The position numbers were made by a program, and so were the translations under genes. Positions 61,414 to 64,000 of a stretch of 64,000 nt of DNA are shown here, piece by piece. The notes below the pieces were generated by a model. That model made no database searches. It saw only the letters and a list, made by a program, of their open reading frames with translations, and was not told where the DNA came from. Origin of the DNA: Acidobacteria bacterium Mor1 (lineage in GTDB: Bacteria > Acidobacteriota > Polarisedimenticolia > Polarisedimenticolales > Polarisedimenticolaceae). Each line of letters begins with the position of its first letter. Positions within the stretch are counted from its first letter, which is position 1. The stretch lies in assembly GCA_001664505.1 (NCBI GenBank), contig CP011806.1, positions 2,456,904 through 2,520,903 on the forward strand. The letters run 5' to 3'.

Positions 61414-62962
61414 TCGGCGCGATCTTGCGCTCTTCCTTGCCTGTCGAACCGCCCTCGCTGGTGGTGTACTCATTGTCGTTGTCCACCGAGTCGATCTCGC
61501 ACCAGGGCAGCACGTCCGCCTCCTGCGGCGGGCAGTTGGCCACGCAATCGGGCGAGCAATCGTTGAAGTTGGATTCGAGGCAGCGGCACCAGATCGTGTA
61601 CCCCACGGTGTTCCCGCAACCGAGCCCGTCCCAGGTGTGGCGCAGATCGGCGCCACCGTTGATCAGGCTCATCTGGTGGTTCACCGCCCGGCAGATGGTC
61701 TCGGGTCGCTCGCGCACCGCGATGGAGCGCGGACAGCGGACACAGACACCGCCGCCGCCCCCACCGGGAAGCGGCAACGTCGTCGCCGTCGGCGGATTCC
61801 CGTCCTGGACCACTGTAACCGAGTCCGAGGCGCGATTGGCAATGTAGAGCTCCTGCCAGTCGACCCGGCTGCGGCTGTCGATGTCTATCGGGTTGAGGCC
61901 CACCGCGATCCGCGGTTCCGCCGAACAGTCGTCCCAGGCGACTCGCCGGAGCCAGTCGTTGGCACCGCCGGCCAGATCCCGTTCCAGCACCCAGATGTCG
62001 TAGGAACCGAAGCCGGGACCGGTAACCACCAACGCTCGCGGAATGTCGCCGACGGGACAGGTCGTCCCGGTATCGAGATCGGTCAGATGTCCTCCCGGGG
62101 TCCCGGCAGAGTCGCGGGACGGGAGCAGCGGCAGGTCCCGCTCGTGAGGCGCGCCGACCCGCACGCTGTTGGGCAGCACCGTGCCCGACGGGTACGTCTC
62201 GACGAAGCGTTGATCCACCGTCCACGGATCGCTCAGGGCCTCGCCGCCGACTACCCGGGCCGCGACCAGCTCCGGGGCCGTACCGGGGCGGGCGTAGGTG
62301 TACCAGGCTCGCTGTCCGCGCACGATGCGCGGCCCCGCCGGCTGCACCACCTCGAAGGCCACGCCCATGACGTGCACTTCCATCGCCTCGTAGCCGGCGG
62401 TCGACGACGGCAGCAGCGGGCCGTCATCCACGACGAGCTGGGCCGGCGGGATCAATCCGAGCAGGGCCCTTTGATCGAGCACGATGAACCAGGGCTCCCC
62501 GAAGCCTCCCGGATCCCGGCGAACCTGAGCCGTCACGTGCAGCAGTCCGACCGGAGCCGGCGGCCCGACGAAGGGATCGGGCAAGGAGGTCTCGATTCCC
62601 CGCAGCTCCATGGCGTCTACCGGGATGCTCAGACTGGAGAACAGGTCGAACACCACCGGCGGCATGCCCGGCATGTCGGCGTCGAAGACCTTGATCCCGG
62701 TGCCCTGGCTGATGAAGGCGTGGGTCCCGGGAAAGGCCGGCAGCGTCGAGAAGGCCACCCCGTAGGGCGCCGGGTCGCCGGGGCCGCCCAGGCTGACCGT
62801 GGTGCTCATCGGGGGCGCCAGCATGCGGATCACCTCGACGTCCTTGGACTGATCGTTGACCACCCAGACATCGGGCGGGATGGCCCAGGACGGAACGGCG
62901 GCGCACAGCAAGAACAGCGCACCCGCCAGGGCGGTCATCGAACGTTTCGCGACGGCGATCAT
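61403..62962 (-). CDS. Secreted propeller-like protein upstream of the CHAT gene
   Basis: A 519-residue exported protein (signal peptide residues 1-27). YVTN-like segments (PPDVWVVNDQSKDVEVIRML, LYIANRASDSVTVVQDG) suggest a propeller. A glycine run and a cysteine-rich tail (CVRCPRS, CRCLESNFNDCSPDC, CPPQ) follow, then a short charged end. The 3' end overlaps the CHAT gene by 11 bases, so the two are tightly coupled. It may be substrate, ligand or partner of the CHAT protease. No family is recognised for the whole protein. Confidence 0.7.
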   Translation of the reverse strand: MIAVAKRSMTALAGALFLLCAAVPSWAIPPDVWVVNDQSKDVEVIRMLAPPMSTTVSLGGPGDPAPYGVAFSTLPAFPGTHAFISQGTGIKVFDADMPGMPPVVFDLFSSLSIPVDAMELRGIETSLPDPFVGPPAPVGLLHVTAQVRRDPGGFGEPWFIVLDQRALLGLIPPAQLVVDDGPLLPSSTAGYEAMEVHVMGVAFEVVQPAGPRIVRGQRAWYTYARPGTAPELVAARVVGGEALSDPWTVDQRFVETYPSGTVLPNSVRVGAPHERDLPLLPSRDSAGTPGGHLTDLDTGTTCPVGDIPRALVVTGPGFGSYDIWVLERDLAGGANDWLRRVAWDDCSAEPRIAVGLNPIDIDSRSRVDWQELYIANRASDSVTVVQDGNPPTATTLPLPGGGGGGVCVRCPRSIAVRERPETICRAVNHQMSLINGGADLRHTWDGLGCGNTVGYTIWCRCLESNFNDCSPDCVANCPPQEADVLPWCEIDSVDNDNEYTTSEGGSTGKEERKIAPNDK

Positions 62963-63073
62963 GGGAACCTCGTCGGTTAGCTACCGTCCACCTGCAGTGG
63001 TGTCAAGGTGCTTTCCCGGCCTGCGCGGACGGACCTCCGCCCTCCGGGGTAGACAGAACCCCGGGTTGCTCCC

Positions 63074-63134
63074 TTTCACAGACGAAATCCCCTCCCTCGC
63101 GACTTCATGTTTTTTTTCGAACCGCCCTGTGAAA
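63074..63134. promoter_or_regulatory. Inverted TTTCACAG/CTGTGAAA pair in a divergent promoter region
   Basis: TTTCACAG (63074-63081) and CTGTGAAA (63127-63134) are a perfect 8-bp inverted pair, 45 bases apart, in the 243 bases between the CHAT operon and the gene to the right. A T-run (63110-63117) lies between them. They could be half-sites for a regulator of both divergent transcripts. No clear promoter hexamers were seen. Confidence 0.3.
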
Positions 63135-63205
63135 TCCCGGCCGCCTGGTCTCTGCACCTGCCACAGCGCCGGACACCCCTTCCCCCCGGCCTGGAGGACA
63201 AGACC

Positions 63206-64000
63206 GTGAGTATCACCGTAACGACCCACCGTTCGACCCGCCGGAACACCGGCCGCAGCTCCTCCCTGCTCGGCCGCACACTACTGGCACTCACCCTGCT
63301 GGGCTTCTTCGGAGCCGAGGCGGCGGCGACCTGCTGGGACCCTTTCTCCAACAACAACCGCACCATCGTCGGGCGGCTCGTCTATGGCAATATCGACCGG
63401 ATCACCGATCCGGATACAGGCTCGACGCTCAACGACGACGGCAACCTCATCGAGCTGGTCGACGGCAACGACTACCTGAGTCAGGGCGATCCGCTCGGCC
63501 ACGTCGAGGTCGAGCTCGACGACGGCTGGACGATCCAGTGCGGCACCGACATCACCGACGCAGACGGAAACTTCCGCATCCAGATCACCGGAACACCCAA
63601 CCTGACCATGAAGGTCAAGGCCCGGAACGACTACGTGCGGGTCAAGAAGTTCAAGGGCGTCGGCCAGAACCTGGGCACCGACAAGGTGCTCAAGACCAAG
63701 ATCGACGTCAGTGACCTGATCGACTGGAGCGCCTGCCCGGTAGACAGCGTCTGCGACCTCGGCGACATCGAGGCGGTCAACGACAACGACCACACCTTCA
63801 ACACCATGAACGGCAACCAGGAAAACATGAAGTCCCGGGCGTTCTACATCACCACCATGGCCCACATCCTCGGCCAGTACATCGAGGATCTCAATGACTC
63901 CAACATCCCGGGAGAAAGCGTGGTGGTGCGCCTTGGAATGAACAACAACAAGACCGCCTGGTACGAGCGGGTGATGAACACGATCTACCTGCCCGGCGCC
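63206..64000 (+). CDS. Secreted protein of unknown function (3' end outside window)
   Basis: An open frame from GTG 63206 (GGAGG upstream) to the window end, 265 residues visible. A long signal peptide (LLALTLLGFFGAEAAA) is followed by a beta-rich domain resembling a carboxypeptidase-regulatory or calcium-binding insertion (VEVELDDGWTIQCGTDITDA, DGNFRIQITG) and then a helical segment (KSRAFYITTMAHILGQYIED). No catalytic motif is visible in this part. It is divergent from the CHAT/sigma operon and may be regulated with it. Confidence 0.75.
   Translation, partial: MSITVTTHRSTRRNTGRSSSLLGRTLLALTLLGFFGAEAAATCWDPFSNNNRTIVGRLVYGNIDRITDPDTGSTLNDDGNLIELVDGNDYLSQGDPLGHVEVELDDGWTIQCGTDITDADGNFRIQITGTPNLTMKVKARNDYVRVKKFKGVGQNLGTDKVLKTKIDVSDLIDWSACPVDSVCDLGDIEAVNDNDHTFNTMNGNQENMKSRAFYITTMAHILGQYIEDLNDSNIPGESVVVRLGMNNNKTAWYERVMNTIYLPGA

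Noticed and set aside
1-64000. selA, selB, selD or tRNA-Sec in the window
   Set aside because: I looked for these to support the selenoprotein hypothesis and found none. They would be expected elsewhere in the genome, so their absence here is not evidence either way.

Overview
The window is high-G+C, gene-dense bacterial DNA with no rRNA, tRNA, CRISPR array or insertion sequence that I could see. The gene content points to an Acidobacteriota genome, possibly Thermoanaerobaculia-like. This is an inference from the two acidobacterial VWFA-related proteins, the many large secreted beta-propeller, FG-GAP, BNR and carboxypeptidase-regulatory-like proteins, an extracytoplasmic CHAT lipoprotein and an ECF sigma factor with a TPR partner. 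Most genes are ordinary chromosomal ones. Only the small HigBA-like toxin-antitoxin pair near 24.2-24.9 kb looks clearly acquired.

Layout. 0-1.7 kb: 5' part of a secreted YVTN-propeller/cytochrome c protein. 2-6.6 kb: periplasmic beta-carbonic anhydrase overlapping a SpoIIE-type phosphatase, a SthA-like transhydrogenase, and a thioredoxin-TPR protein with a small hypothetical. 6.7-13.9 kb: AraC regulator, PQQ propeller fused to a degenerate esterase, HAF-repeat protein, leaderless pilin-like protein, membrane protein, secreted repeat protein and DUF3291 protein. 13.9-17.8 kb: two tandem, translationally coupled VWFA-related genes, each interrupted by the same double in-frame TGA. 18-24.9 kb: GNAT, FG-GAP protein, TolB-like lipoprotein, enoyl-CoA hydratase, DNA polymerase IV and HigBA. 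25-38.6 kb: BNR propeller, two hypotheticals, YajQ, an M14 peptidase/TlpA-like lipoprotein/GDPD operon, a carboxypeptidase-regulatory-like repeat protein and a KamA-type radical SAM enzyme with a long leader. 38.9-51 kb: esterase, molybdopterin oxidoreductase, CNT-family transporter, GST, GlgC, a catalytically degenerate archaemetzincin, and a 1571-residue acyl-CoA synthetase/unknown/GNAT fusion. 51-64 kb: Uma2, YheU, a secreted hydrolase, uracil-DNA glycosylase with a PQQ propeller, two small secreted proteins, and an operon of secreted protein, CHAT lipoprotein, ECF sigma factor and TPR membrane protein.

The most striking observation is in the VWFA-related pair. In both genes the reading frame runs through the codons GGC-TGA-GGC-TGA at the equivalent position, and the protein is conserved between the paralogues on both sides. 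Directly around the second TGA, both mRNAs can fold into a two-stem structure. The apical hairpin is conserved (GUCGG/CCGAC, loop AGGUU or AGUUA). The lower stem includes the UGA itself; its sequence differs between the two copies, yet pairing is perfect in both. This is the architecture of a bacterial SECIS element. I propose that both genes encode selenoproteins with a Sec-Gly-Sec motif in a VWFA-related surface or periplasmic protein. No Sec machinery lies in the window, so this rests on the sequence alone.
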